A program made the translations under genes and the position numbers. Shown piece after piece: positions 1 through 11,869 of a DNA stretch of 64,000 nucleotides; within the stretch, counting starts at the first letter, position 1; the number at the start of each line of letters is the position of its first letter. The stretch is taken from positions 74,717,001 to 74,781,000 of the forward strand of contig CM042018.1 of the NCBI GenBank assembly GCA_023525975.1, given 5' to 3'. Below the pieces are notes generated by a model. The model had not been told where the DNA came from. It saw nothing but the letters and a program-made list of their open reading frames with translations, and made no database searches. The DNA is from Smallanthus sonchifolius. Lineage: Eukaryota; Streptophyta; Magnoliopsida; Asterales; Asteraceae.

Positions 1-762
1 GGATAGGCTCAAATTCTCTCATGGAAACGGAAGGTAAAGGGTAATAAAGTAAAAATGTGCATAAACTTATTTCTTTCTTTCTGTTGTGCTTCCTAATCTT
101 CCCTATTTGTTTCCTTGATTCACTTCAACGGTATTTCAAATTGCTGTTTTTATAAGCTCGTTTATGCCAAATGATTTTTAAGACTTTTTCTTTAAGATTA
201 TTTTAGAAAATGTTTTTATTACTTCTATACATAAATTTTGATTTCAAGAATTGGGTATTTGTTAATCATGCAATTGTAACACTTAAGACAAGATCAGGCA
301 GTCAAAATATCAACGGGGTTACACCCCACACTTAGTTTCTGACAATATGAATGTATGTAATATGATATGTGTCATGAATAATAAGAGTGTGGTAAAACTA
401 ATACTCCTTTGATGAGACGTAATTGTCGGACATGTAATCGATTCTTATCAATGCCTAGATCGTATTTCCGGGCACGAACCAAAATATGTATCACATGTAA
501 TGCCATGCAATGCTCAACACATAAAGTAAGTACTAAAAGGAAAAATTAAATTAATATTCGCTTAACAAAGCGACCGAATAAGGTGGGTGGCAGTGCCACC
601 ATGTCAACGGTTACTCCTGTAACTGGTAAAAAATAATGGTGCCGTGTTTAGTCAAACAAACCAACGTCAAAAGTCAAGAATCACAAACTAGGTTAGAAAA
701 TAACCACGGGTACCAAAGATGAAGGGTGTACAGAGCTGCTACTGAAAAGGAGGACGCTGCCA
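1..762. other. Non-coding flank, nothing recognised
   Basis: AT-rich sequence without a convincing coding frame. Short open frames here lack codon structure or recognisable motifs. It may be the 3' non-coding part of the element that carries the ATHILA-like gene to the right, since that gene reads toward this side, but I see no LTR boundary or primer site. Confidence 0.5.
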
Positions 763-1992
763 CTACTGGTGTGGGCCGGGAAGCTGCTGCTGATATTGCT
801 GATGGGGATACGGATCATGGGTGTGATCATAGAAGTCCTGCCGTATGCCATTCATCGTATGTCCGATCTGACCCATACGGATCATTAAATCTAACAATGT
901 GGGGTCAGCGGTAGTGTGGTAGATACCTAGGCCTTGATGCCCTAGTTGTCCCATGGGCGCTCCCTCGTCCTCTGATTCTTCAACCTCACCAGTCCAAATA
1001 TTTCCCCGGTGTCCTACTAGTCGGTATACCCCATTGAACTTCTTCATCATGAGCATGTTGAACAATACTTGGGTGTCAATAGGCAAAATGGGTATGTCCA
1101 TCTCTGTAAGTATACCAAGGTGCTCAGGAGACAAGACTCCCAGGTTGAAAGCAAGGTGAGTAATGCATGGTCCACTAAAAATATGGCTGTTGGAATAGTA
1201 GCCAGTGGCTCTCGTGAAGAACTTGGCCAAACTATAAGCCAAGTTGCAAGGAACTCCATCAATCAAACAGTTCAAGTGGAGAAGATCTCTGATGGTCACT
1301 ACCCGTGTGCTGTCTTTTCTTCCCCCGATAGAAAGGACAATGCAACGGTGTAGGTACCTGTGAAGAGGATGTCTAATCTTAGTACTCTTTTGGCTATGCA
1401 GGTCAAATGGCCCAGACCCGATCCTACTCCAGAATGCTGATGCTTCTCCCTCTACAAACTCCCCTTTACTGTTAGTAAAGATTAGCTCAGTAATCTCCCT
1501 ATGCCTATAGAACCCCATCCTTACCCCAAACTGTGCCAAAGACATCTCATACCAATGTCTAGCCATCCTGAAACGCACACAGTCGTGCATTGCCATACCT
1601 ACCACCGGTCTATCGAACTGAAAGGATGCTAAAAACTCGAGTGTAAGCTCATAATAGGTGGTCTCTCTGATGGCGAAGAATCTTTGCCATGGCTTTGTGA
1701 TCAAATGAACTGCACTCTCCAAGATATTTATGTCCTCTAAGGTTGGGTAGCAGATGGTCTTGTGTGCCCCGAAGGTTTGACTTAGCAATGTGGGCAAAGT
1801 CTGGTAAGCATGGACCTTAATAGCATCATCTTGGACAAAAATAAGCCATAGGTGCAAGTCTTGTTGTCCTTCGGGCATAGGCTGTGGGTGAAAAGGCGGT
1901 GGAGGAGATGGTGGAGTCTGTGGTGAGCCACCCCTATGAGCCGACGAGGATGAACCCGATCTAGAGCCCGCTTGTCGGGAAGACTCAGCCAT
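763..1992 (-). CDS. ATHILA ORF1-like retrotransposon protein
   Basis: A 409-residue frame, intact from ATG to stop. It opens with a Ser/Gly/Pro-rich low-complexity leader (about residues 1-42). The body contains signatures I associate with the plant ATHILA ORF-1 family: the segment around ETTYYELTLEFLASFQFD, then VRFRMARHWYEMSLAQFGVRMG, then the IRHPLHRYLHRC / DSTRVVTIRDLLHLNCL / GVPCNLAYSLAKFF region. The tail is rich in His, Gln and Pro. In Athila-type Gypsy elements this protein occupies the gag position; its exact biochemical role is not visible here. No pol genes of an Athila element lie nearby, so it is an orphan in this window. The family call rests on motif memory, not on a search. 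A domesticated or non-autonomous element gene is the alternative. Confidence 0.68.
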   Translation of the reverse strand: MAESSRQAGSRSGSSSSAHRGGSPQTPPSPPPPFHPQPMPEGQQDLHLWLIFVQDDAIKVHAYQTLPTLLSQTFGAHKTICYPTLEDINILESAVHLITKPWQRFFAIRETTYYELTLEFLASFQFDRPVVGMAMHDCVRFRMARHWYEMSLAQFGVRMGFYRHREITELIFTNSKGEFVEGEASAFWSRIGSGPFDLHSQKSTKIRHPLHRYLHRCIVLSIGGRKDSTRVVTIRDLLHLNCLIDGVPCNLAYSLAKFFTRATGYYSNSHIFSGPCITHLAFNLGVLSPEHLGILTEMDIPILPIDTQVLFNMLMMKKFNGVYRLVGHRGNIWTGEVEESEDEGAPMGQLGHQGLGIYHTTADPTLLDLMIRMGQIGHTMNGIRQDFYDHTHDPYPHQQYQQQLPGPHQ

Positions 1993-2548
1993 GACCTATA
2001 CAATCATCATGTAAAGGAGTTAGCCCAAAGAAATAAGAGTAACTCAACATATACATTTTAGTAGCGCCAAAAACTTGATATGATGTACATTACGATGCAT
2101 ATTGGTGCCAAAAACTTGATATGAATCATGTTTTAGAAAAATATATATGTATATAATTTTTGGACCACACAAGGGAAACACAAATTCGGGCATGGTTATG
2201 GCACGTTTGTCTTTCTCGAGTCCCTAAATGGTCAATTATAATCAATCAAGCAAGGCGCAAATTCAAACGGTGCAATTTGACTATCAAAATAGATGGTCAA
2301 ATTGTTGACTTTTGAAAAGTCAAACCGTCAAAAATCTTGGCCTAATTCAACTAATCATCAATTTTGCTCAAACTATATTAATAGCTAAACACAATCAAAC
2401 AAGATTTATGCTTCAATTCATACAATTAAGTTCAAATTTTTTAGACAAAAATCAAGAACATGAATCACATGGTAGGACAAATCTGTCTAAACAAGGCTAA
2501 AAAGAGTTACATTAAGATCTCTCATTGTTAAATATGCATTTAGGTCAA
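1993..2548. other. Non-coding spacer left of Gypsy-1
   Basis: AT-rich sequence upstream of the ATHILA-like frame and ending at the first base of the Gypsy-1 LTR. No reading frame, LTR end or primer-binding site was recognised. It could hold the 5' untranslated region of the ATHILA-like transcript. Confidence 0.45.
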
Positions 2549-4273
2549 TGTGACACCCACATCCTAGATCACCCGGGGTGCCGGTCACTTGTCGAATTTA
2601 CTCATGAACATATAGTAATTAGAGAGAGATACACAGCGGAAGACTTTAAAACATATTTTTATTTATGAACTTGTCTTAGTACATTCTAAGGAAAGTACAT
2701 TGTTAAACTAATGCCAGCCTTTAAATTATATGCCAAACAGCTTGCTCAAAATGCCTCATTTCCTTTGCTGCTTGAAACCATACTCTTACCTGACACACAT
2801 GCTTAAACACGGGTCAGCTTTACGCTGGTGAGTTCTAGGTTTTAATCAAAATATCTTTGACATATCATCTTTCCATTTCACGTAGGCTTTATCCAAACAT
2901 AACATTAATCTTGCACAACTTATATCTTATCGAGGTTCGTAAGCCTCTTAAGTGATCGTCATCACTTACCATTCCCTTTATATAAAGGCCATTCCCCCGT
3001 TACATACCACGAAGGAATGTAATGGTCCGCATTCCTTTCCATAAGTTGCAAGGTGTTATGTGGGATTTGACCATACATAGCAAAACATTCCTTTACAGAA
3101 CAAAATGGTCAAATCATTTCATGTCATTGCAATCACTGCTAATGACATCCTTTTATCATCACTCATCTTGGTAAACCAAGACAAGTCCTAAAACATTTCA
3201 CATATCAAAATCATGATCCTTTCCTTACAAAAATAAGTTGGTTATCTTCCCAGAGTAGTACCTCGAACAGATATGTTCCCAGGAAAGAATGACGGGTCCA
3301 GGAGGGATTTATACATACCGGTCGGAAGGTTACCTTTTATTTTACAACATAAAACATTCCTTGCAACATCATGAATACTGGCTCAAATATTTAAATCAAT
3401 GGTATACAGTATCAAAACATTCATAATACGTGCATCATGCCCAAAACATTTAAAAACGTTTAAAAGGGACATCATAGAACTCACCTCTAACTTCCTGCTT
3501 GTTTAAATAATCTTTACGTGCTAATATGAGCAGCACAACGAATTTGGATCAAGTCCTAAGTCATTATAACATTACTTAATCATCAGTTCCTAGCTTAAAT
3601 GGAAATAACCAAGTCATTAGGAACTAGTCGGAACCTTACCTCAGCACTATCTCTGGCGTATTCGGGTCAAAAAACTGAAAACCGGACTTCCCTACATAAA
3701 CCGGGGCTCGAGGCACGCTTCTCTAGGCTTAGTGTGTGTTTTGTGAGGTGTTGGAACTGTGTGAATGCTCTAAAGTCGACCAACATGTCCAACTATTTAT
3801 AGGCTGCCCGATGGGTCCATGTCGGACCGTTATCTATATACATGTCTGTCCGCTATCCAAGTGTGTCAGTGTAATTTGCTTAGCCGGCACATAACGGACC
3901 GTTATGCTTCTCATATCGGTCCGCAATGGACGGATTGCGGCTAGCGGACCACAACGGATCCCATATCGGTCCGCTATCGGTCCTCCACGTGTCAGATTTC
4001 AGCGATTAGTCACCCAAAACGTGTCACCTCCTGAGTGTTTCCTTGACCCCTACATATATCCCAATGATGTCGGTCCGACATCTTACCTATCTTTAAAGTT
4101 TTCACTTTTAAACCCTAGACTTTGACCTATTTATATTTTATCCCCTTACACTTTAACTTATTATTACTTTAACCCCTATAATTTAATATAATGCCACCCT
4201 AACCCCCTAGGGTTTCATCAAATAACTATTTTAGTCTTTTGACTTGCGTTTTCTTTAAAATTGGGGTGTTACA
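2549..4273 (-). repeat. 3' LTR of Gypsy-1
   Basis: A 1,725-bp LTR. Its first roughly 730 bp on the plus strand (from TGTGACACCCACATCC) match the second copy that starts at 14424, with many small differences, so this is an old insertion. The inner end reads GGGGTGTTACA. Short frames inside the LTR look random. Confidence 0.88.
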
Positions 4274-4293
4274 AATATCCCCCCCCCCCCGTT
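4274..4293 (-). promoter_or_regulatory. Polypurine tract of Gypsy-1
   Basis: Directly inside the 3' LTR the minus strand carries a long run of G followed by ATATT, adjacent to TGTAACACCCC. This is the expected place and composition of the plus-strand primer. Confidence 0.7.
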
Positions 4294-4322
4294 ACAAAGG
4301 TTTCGTCCTCGAAACCGGACAC

Positions 4323-5681
4323 TTACTTGAATAAGTAGGGAAAAGACTGCCTCATTTCTTCCTCTGTTTCCCATGTGCCTTCAAATCCCTTCCGAAGTTG
4401 CCACTGAACTTTCACTTGTCTGATTACTTTATTTCATAATCACTTTTCTTTCCAGTCGAGTATTGCCACTGGCTTCTCGACATAATTCAATCTTTCATCT
4501 ATTTCAATGTCATTCAGTGGTACATGAGAGGTTTCGTCTGCCAAACACTTTCGTAAGTGTGATACATGGAATGTTGAGTGATTCCACTCAACTCTTCTGG
4601 AAATTCTAGTCTATAAGCAACTTTCCCTACTCAACCTATAATCTTAAATGGTTAAATGAATTTTGGACAAACTTTTCTCTTTTCCTGAATCTAATGATTC
4701 CTTTCCACGAAGATACTTTTAGTAGGACGTAATCTCCGAAATAGAATTCTATTGGTCTTCGCCTTTTATCTGCATAAGACTTCTGTCTGTCCTGTGCGGC
4801 TTTTAGGCGAGCTCGAATCTGATCTAACTTTATACCCGTTGCTTGTACAATTTCTTTACTTCCAAGTTCTTTCTGTCCAACTTCTCCCTAACATATGGGA
4901 GTTCTACATCTTCTTCCGTACAACATTTCGTATGGCGGCATGCCAATACTTTCATGATAGTTGTTGTTATACGAGAATTCTACCAAAGGTAGATGATTAT
5001 CCCAAATTCCACCAAAGTCGATAATGCAAGCACGCAACATATCTTCAAGTGTTTGAATTGTTCTTTCACTTGACCATCCGTTTGAGGATGATATGCTGTG
5101 CTAATTAATAACTTAGTTCCCATCTCTTCGTGTAACTTCTTCCAGAAACGCGACGTAAAATGTGTGTTTCTGTCAGATACAATTGAAACTGGCACTCCAT
5201 GCCTTGTCACAATTTCTTTAATACACGTTTCTGCTAACCTTTCAGAAGAGTAAGTCTCACGTATTGGTAAGAAGTGAGCACTTTTAGTTAGCCTATCAAC
5301 TATCACCCATATGGTATCATAACCCTTAGCTGTCTTGTGTAGCTTAGTTATGAAGCCCACAGTAAAATGTTCCCATTTCCATTTGGGAATGTCTAGTAGC
5401 TGTAATCTGCCATAAGGCCTTTGATGCTCTGCTTTAACTTGAGAACAAGTTAGGCACTTAGCCACATATTTCATGACATCAACTTTCATACCGGGCCACC
5501 AATAATCTTGGCGCAGATCTTGGTACATTTTTGCAGTACCCGGATGAATTGAATATCGTGATTTACGAGCTTCATCTAGAATTTTAACTCTGAATTCACC
5601 CATATGTGGTATCCACATATGGCCGAATCGAATCTTAACTTCATACTCATTCTCTTCCAAGTATTTCTCTTGTCCAACCAT
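4323..5681 (-). pseudogene. Gypsy-1 integrase with chromodomain-like tail, broken
   Basis: The 4980-5681 frame holds the N-terminal zinc-finger region (SIHPG followed by CLTC), the first catalytic Asp region (DTIWVIVDRLTKSAHF) and the second (IVSDRNTHF). Past TAYHPQTDGQ the frame changes: the usual SERTIQTLEDML segment continues in another phase, so a one-base indel lies close to the catalytic Glu, near 5070. The rest is degraded but ends at about 4323 in a recognisable tail, TWETEEEMRQSFPYLFK, that resembles the chromodomain-type C terminus of chromovirus integrases. The enzyme would insert element DNA into chromatin, but this copy is inactive. Confidence 0.85.
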
Positions 5682-6232
5682 TCTCTCTTTCTTAACATTT
5701 TCTGCTATGCGTCTATCTGGACATTTCTGAGCTGAGTCATAAAGTCAGGAGTTATAACTAACATGTATGACTTCACCCTGATAGGAGGATGCTCTTCTTT
5801 ACGACTTAGAGCGTCTACCACTACGTTGGCTTTCCCTGGGTGATATAGGATTTGACAATCATAATCCTTTATCAGCTCTAACCACCTTCGCTGCCTTATG
5901 TTTAGATCTTTTTGCTCAAGGAAATACTTCAAGCTTTTATGATTTGTGTAGATTGTGCACTTAACTCCATATAGATAATGTCCCCATATTTTAAGTGCAA
6001 ATACTACTACAACTAATTCCAAATTATGAGTTGGATAGTTAGTTTAATTGGGTTTGAGTTGCCGTGAAGCATAGGCTATGACATTACCTCTTTGCATTAA
6101 TACACATCCCAATCCATTATACGAAGCATTAGAGTAAACTACTAGACCCTCTACTCCTTCCGGTTGAGACAAAACCAGAGCTTGAGTTAATTTCTATTTT
6201 AGCTTTTGAAAAGCGTTATCTTGCTCTACTTC
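5682..6232 (-). pseudogene. Gypsy-1 RNase H domain, broken
   Basis: The 5705-6022 frame contains VVVFALKIWGHYLYG, a TNHKSLKYFLEQK segment and YHPGKANVVVDALSRKEEHPP, the characteristic RNase H core and the Ty3-type DALSRK motif. The usual TDHKSL is TNHKSL here, so an Asp normally conserved at this site is Asn. The upstream part of the domain (toward 6232) is interrupted by stops. RNase H would remove RNA from the RNA/DNA hybrid during reverse transcription. Confidence 0.82.
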
Positions 6233-7225
6233 CTATATAAACTTTGTCTCCTTCTTCGTGAGTTTTGTTAATGGGGTTGCAATCTTGGAGAAATCTTGGA
6301 TAAACCTTATATAGTAACCAACCAAACCTAAGAAATTGCGTATATCTGTAGGTGTTTTTGGCGGGTTCCATTTCATCACAGTCTCTATCTTTGAAGGATC
6401 TACCAGAATTCCTTCTGCGTTTATCACATGACCCAAGAACTGAACTTCTCGGAGCCCAAACGCACACTTAGAGAATTTTGCTTTCTCTTTCCTCAGAGTT
6501 TCTAGCACTTCCTTGAGATGACATGCATGATCTCTTTCATTCTTTGAGTAGATTAGAATATCATCAATGAACACGATCACAGATCGGTCCAACATTGGTC
6601 GACAAACCCTATTCATAAGGTCCATGAATGTAGTAGGGGAATTAGTCAAACCAATTGACATTACTAAAAACTCATAGTGTCCATATCTCGTAAGAAAAGC
6701 CGTCTTTGGAATGTCTTCATCTCTAACCTTTAATTGATGATAACCTGACCTAAGATCGATCTTTGAGAGCCAACTTGCTCCTTGCAACTGATCGAACAAG
6801 TCATCGATCCTAGATAGCGGATATTTATTCTTTATGGTAAGCTTATTTAGCTCCCGGTAGTCTATGCACATACGCATACTACCATCTTTCTTCTTTACGA
6901 AAAGAACCGGAGCACCCCAAGGTGAGATACTTGGTCTTATGAAATCTTTGTCTAACAACTCTTGCAGTTGTGACATCAGTTCCTTCATTTCTGACGGATT
7001 TAAACGATACGGTGCCTTAGCTACAGGTTTAGCACCAGGCACTAAGTCGATTCGAAAGTCTACTTCTATTTCTAGAGGTATTCTTGACAATTCTTCTGGG
7101 AAGACATCAGGAGAATCACATACTGCTGGTACGTCTTTTAATTCCTTAGTTTTTACTTTGGAATCAATTGCGTATGCCAAGTAAGCCTCATTGCCTCGAG
7201 TTATAAACTTCATAGCTTTCATCAT
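6233..7225 (-). pseudogene. Gypsy-1 reverse transcriptase
   Basis: A 330-residue open stretch covering nearly the complete RT. Visible blocks: the entry segment FPEELSRIPLEIEVDFRIDL, then PYRLNPSEMKEL, WGAPVLFVKKKDGSMRMCID, YRELNKLTIKNKYPLSRIDD, the palm region KIDLRSGYHQLKV, and the catalytic box VIVFIDDILIYSKN, with FIDD as the variant usual in plant Gypsy elements. It ends with FLGLVGYYIRFIQDFSK and then a TAG at 6233, where relatives have Trp (a TGG to TAG change). The RT core itself looks intact; the polyprotein does not. Confidence 0.88.
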
Positions 7226-7258
7226 GGAAATGATTCTAACGGCTGATCTTATCTTATC

Positions 7259-8082
7259 TCAGTGAGTCGTAATCCAATCGCTGTCAGTAGTCCGTATTTG
7301 AACTACTTTATACTTGCCAATGATCTGGGCATCGTTTGCTGTCAACCAGTCCATTCCCATAACTATATTAAATCCTTCGAGGATCATCGAATATAGTCTG
7401 ACGGGAAATCTGTGCCCTTCAAGATCGATAGAACAATCTTGGATGGCTTCTGCTACTTTCATTGTTTTCCCGATAGCCGTTTCGACCTCAAAAGTTTCGT
7501 CTAATCTTAATGTAGGTTTATTTAAGGAAGGATAGAAATCTAGGGATACAAAACTTCTACTTGCACCAGAATCAAATAACACAGTATCAGGTACGTGGTT
7601 AACAAGGAACGTACCGGATACTACGTTTGGTAATGTTTTAGCCTCTTCGGTGGTCAGCGTATAAGCTCTACTTTTGGCTTTCAAGGCTTCTCCTTCCTTT
7701 GCTTTTAATGGCTCGGGATTGTTAATCATAAGTGTTGGGCATTCTAACATTCTACGCCCACTTTCTCCACACTTAAAACACTTAGGTCTGATAGGACAGT
7801 GGAGCGGCAAATGCCCTGCCTTGCCACATTTGAAACAAACGCTGGACTTTAATCTACATTCTCCGGCATGATTCTTACCACAGGTGGTACACGTGGTGAC
7901 ACCACTAGTAGTTATCCTTTTCTTCCACCCACCATCGTTTTGCATCTTCTGGCCCTGAGAACTTTCAGACCATTTCCTTTTCGATTCCACTGGGAGGGAA
8001 CCATAGACCTCGTCGTACATAGTCGAAGCAAGTTGTACGGCGGATCTAAATCTTTTTAACTCTGAAGTTTTCACTAGCCTTC
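7259..8082 (-). pseudogene. Gypsy-1 gag C-terminus (zinc knuckles) and protease
   Basis: The frame runs from the Copia-1 insertion point toward RT. Its early part has clustered Cys/His motifs: CTTCGKNHAGEC, a canonical CX2CX4HX4C knuckle (CFKCGKAGHLPLHC), and a third knuckle in which His is Arg (CFKCGESGRRMLEC). The retropepsin active site VLFDSGASRSFVS and the later NIVMGMDWL segment follow. Gag knuckles bind genomic RNA and the protease cleaves the polyprotein. A stop at 7259 separates this part from RT. The upstream half of gag lies beyond Copia-1, at 12885 and rightward. Confidence 0.87.
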
Positions 8083-8087
8083 GGATT

Positions 8088-8298
8088 TGTAGGTCCTCAT
8101 GGCACTTCTACGGATCGTTCTCGTGATAAGACGTGTCGTTAACTCGAAGTGCAGAATCCAACGAATCAACGATTGCATACACAAAAGACAATAGAGACAA
8201 TCAAGTAAATAACATTCACGCTTGTTTTCCAATTCTCATAGAGTTTACAGACTCAATCAGACCAAATCGTTCAACTTTGTTCATTTTCTTACTGTTGA
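8088..8298 (-). repeat. Truncated 3' LTR of Copia-1
   Basis: These 211 bases align without gaps to 12406-12616 of the 5' LTR, with only a handful of substitutions. At 8299 the sequence switches abruptly from LTR to pol. Confidence 0.88.
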
Positions 8299-8728
8299 TG
8301 TGAGCTAGCTTCCTGTGCCACAAAATAGAATCTGATTCCGACGCCTTGGAGAGTAAACATGTAGGAATTGAATCCGTTGTAGTAGCAACACTCATGTCAA
8401 GGACATACGTGTAATTTCTCCTCGGAGCCTTCATGAGAATCCATTCATCAGGAATAACGAAACCCGGTTTCAAGATATAACACTCAGCATCATTGAAATG
8501 GAACGAAAACTTCTTGTCACAAACTTGTGATACACTCAAAAGATTGTGTTCAAGCTGCTCCACATAATTCACCTTCTCAAAGTTGACTTTGTCATTCCTT
8601 AAAGTATCATGTCCAGTTATGTACCCGCCTTTATTACCCGCAAAAGCGACATAACCTCCATCAATATTTTTAACATCTTCAAGCAATGTAATATTCCCTG
8701 TCATATGTCGAGAGCAACCACTATCCAC
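8216..8728 (-). pseudogene. Copia-1 pol fragment: protease motif and GAG-pre domain
   Basis: The 170-residue frame starts with MDSGCSRHMTG, the Copia protease active-site region, and continues through NLLSVSQVCDKKFSFHF to LWHRKLAHINSKKMNK, the start of the GAG-pre-integrase domain. The last 20 or so residues, after KKMNK, are translated LTR sequence because the coding region is fused to the 3' LTR remnant near 8298. The real frame continues upstream of the Met at 8728 (NTWYVDSGCS), and follows an acceptor-like TATGTAG/GG motif close to 8765. Confidence 0.84.
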
Positions 8729-8782
8729 ATACCATGTATTGTTGATAGTCCTCCTTGGTTGTCCCTACATAAACAATGAAAA

Positions 8783-10724
8783 TCAGTTAGAAATAGGAAC
8801 CCAAGCCATTGTGGACTTGGGTCGTCCAGATTGATCAAAATAAACAACTTCTAGCAATTCACAATCCATGTTATCATTAATCTTTGGAATAGAAGTTTCA
8901 CCATCAGAATTTTTCAAAGAAGACACATTTTGATTACTTTGAAAAACATTATTTGATATATTATTATCAGATTCAGATGTTTCCAAAATTTTCTTCAATT
9001 TTCTGTTTCGTCTTCTCCTTGGTGGTCTAGACAATTTAACTTCAAAATGAGAATCTTTTGAAATTCTAACATGAGGATCTCAAGTTTCTCTTGACAAAAA
9101 AATGATTTAGAATTCAATTTATCCTGCTGTTTAAATCCAGAGGATCTAACAAAAGATCGACATGACATATTTTTCTCCAAACTAAATGATGACTTTCCCT
9201 CATCTGTTCTTTTCAGAATCTTCACCACTTTTGGTTGTGAAGGAACAGTCTTCAATTTGCCCTGGTTCTTATAGGGACAATTGACCAGAATTTGACCAGC
9301 CTCGTTGCAATGAAAACAAACTCTTCTCTCTTTATAAGTTCTGAAATAAGAAGTGTTCTTTGAGTTTGAATAAGCTTCAGAAGATTTTCCAGAACAGTTT
9401 ACTGACTTCTTTGCAACATAAACCTGTGTAGGCACATTTGATGAATGCACCTTTTGATGACTAGCAGCAACAAACCACTTGACTGTAAAATTGGAGAAAG
9501 TTTAGGTGTAACAACTTTCACCTCATCAGGTTCAGTCTGAATGCATCTATCACGGGTAACAGTTTTTACAACTGTTGGTTCATCAAGTTTCACCTCTTTT
9601 GGAATACCTTCGATTTTATTCTCATCAAATACCTCATCCTCAGAATCAGATTCATACACCATATCCTCACCAGTTACCGGATTGACTTTCAACACTGTTT
9701 TTGGATCTATTTCCTCTTCATGTATGATTTCAGGTTCAACCACATAATTTGCATTAAGTGGAGGAGGAACAAATCCAATCCCAGCAACTCTCTTAGTAGG
9801 ATCAGCATTAGCATTAAAATAATCCAAAACAACCGATGAATTTTCAAAATTTTCCAACTTTCTATGAAGTTTGATCACCTCAGACTCTTTGTCAGAAATT
9901 TCTTTATTCTTTTGTGTGACAACTTCATTTCGTTTTTCTATCTCAGCATAAGTCATATCCAGATGATAAGCTTGTTCTTTATATTTCAACCCCAGAGAAT
10001 TTAAGTCTCTTTTCAAAGACTCAATTCTATTGATGCACAATTTATCATTATCTTTCAGTTTCTGATTAACTGAATGCATCGATTTCATATCACAAATCAA
10101 GTGTGTGTTATCATCCATGACTTTGTGCAATTTATCTTTTACAGTTATGCAGTTAGAATAGTAAATATGACAAACAGAGTCTTTTACCTTTGACGGATCG
10201 GACATATCTGCCATTAAAACTTTGGCAATGGGAATATTCTCTGAATCAGCACCATCTGAATCATTTTGTGTTAGAACAATAGCATCTTCAGCAACACCTG
10301 ATGCAACATCAGAATCAATATTATGCACTTGTTCTATCTCTTCATCAACAATATGCACACTTTCACCATCACTCGAACCATCACTTGAACCATCACTCAA
10401 ACCATCACTCGAACTGTCATCATCAATCACCTCTTCTGATTTTTCAGAATGAATTTCTGCTACAAAGGCTTGACTTACAGCACCCACTAAATCTTCCAGG
10501 TGAATACCCCAGTCATAGTTTTCATCGTTCTGAGCAACCAACGCCGATGATGTAGATGCATGATTTGAATTTCCAGATGAACCATGTGACTGATTACGAT
10601 TATTCTGAAAATTATTCTGCTTCTTCTGAGAATCAAACTCAACCTTTTGCTTCACACACTCTTTAGCAAAGTGACCATACTCTTGGCAGTTATAACAACG
10701 CACTTTGGTTTTATCAAATCCCAT
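8783..10724 (-). pseudogene. Copia-1 gag, C-terminal two thirds, frameshifted
   Basis: Three overlapping frames make up this region. 9399-10724 begins with a canonical zinc knuckle (CYNCQEYGHFAKEC), then a Ser/Asp-rich acidic stretch with short SSDG repeats, then a coiled-coil-like Lys/Glu/Leu-rich segment. 8995-9450 carries a second knuckle (CFHCNEAGQILVNC). 8783-9034 is a basic RRRRNRKLKK segment followed by the terminal MAWVPISN motif just before the gag stop. Frame changes occur near 9450 and 9030. A long gag with two separate knuckles is what I know from Sirevirus-like Copia elements. Confidence 0.8.
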
Positions 10725-10754
10725 GCGTGATCGACTATTAGACCCAATATACTT

Positions 10755-11869
10755 TCAGTCAATTTTCTTCAAGAAATCCTTTGCTTGACGCATTAACATG
10801 GCCATATTCCATTGGATGTTCATTTCTTCCAGATTAACAGGGTCGATATGTCTGAAATCTTCTTCAATAACCTCAGGATCATGAATTTTCCCTCCAATAA
10901 AATTCTCATACGAAGCCATGAATGAGGAAAACATAGCTAGATAATCATCAGCAACCTTTTGATTTATATGAGATCCAGAAGATGTAGAAGCTGTAGTCGC
11001 AGAAAATCCAGAATGACTAGAATGAATAAGAACTCCAGAACACTGATCATTAGAAGAATCTTGAGCATCGCCAGAAAAGAATGCAAATCCTGTACCAGTT
11101 TTACCAAAATTCTTGGCAAAATACATTGAAGGATCCTGGATATGCTCCATGTTAGTCTCTTTCTTCTTCATATTCAGGTCATGCGATTGAATCTTCCCAA
11201 GAACTTCTTCAAGAGACATGGTTTTGTACTTGATATTTTCTTTTATCAAAACCGTATACACATCAAATTTTGATGGTAATGCCTCCAAGAACTTATCATT
11301 AATTTCTTCAGTCTCATACACCACAGACGCACTCGACAGTTCACTAAGCAGATGATAAAATCTGGTAGCAAGATCATCCAAGGATTCATTTTGAAAATGT
11401 TTGAAGACCAATAATTACTTCTTCAGTAGCTCTTTTCTACTCTTCTTTACATCCAAACTACCTTCACATCTTTTTTGTAATGCTTCCCACAGTTGTTGAG
11501 AAGACTGATTTGTTGGAAACTGTGATATATTTCCTTCGGAAGAGACATCGAAATACTTGCAATCGCTTTCTTTTCCCTATCAAACAACAACTTTTATTCA
11601 GTAGTTAACGCTGACACCGGCTTTGGAACATCATCCTTTCCCATCCACGAATAAGTCGGATGCGTATAACCTTCTAAAATAGGAATCCATAGACTGGTAT
11701 GAGTAAAAGATACTAACTGATTAAACCTATCTTTCCAATTAGAATAGTCAGCAAGATTCAACAACTTCGGTGGTTTTTGAGTTGAACCAAACTCATTATC
11801 CAAATTGGACATATTCGTTACTTGTACCATAGTTGCCATTTTCCTGAAAAATTTCCAAGTGTTGAACAC
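10755..11869 (-). pseudogene. Copia-1 gag, N-terminal part, frameshifted
   Basis: The start at 11869, or the internal Met before ATMVQVTNMSNL, opens a gag with KPPKLLNLADYSNWKDRF and SLWIPILEGY, the N-terminal block of Copia gag. That frame ends at 11594. The 10755-11411 frame resumes with FQNESLDDLATRFYHLLSEL and EEVLGKIQSHDLNMKK, the conserved gag core, up to a stop at 10755. The 11412-11593 interval is coding-like but has frame breaks. Gag forms the cytoplasmic particle that encloses the RNA. Confidence 0.82.
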
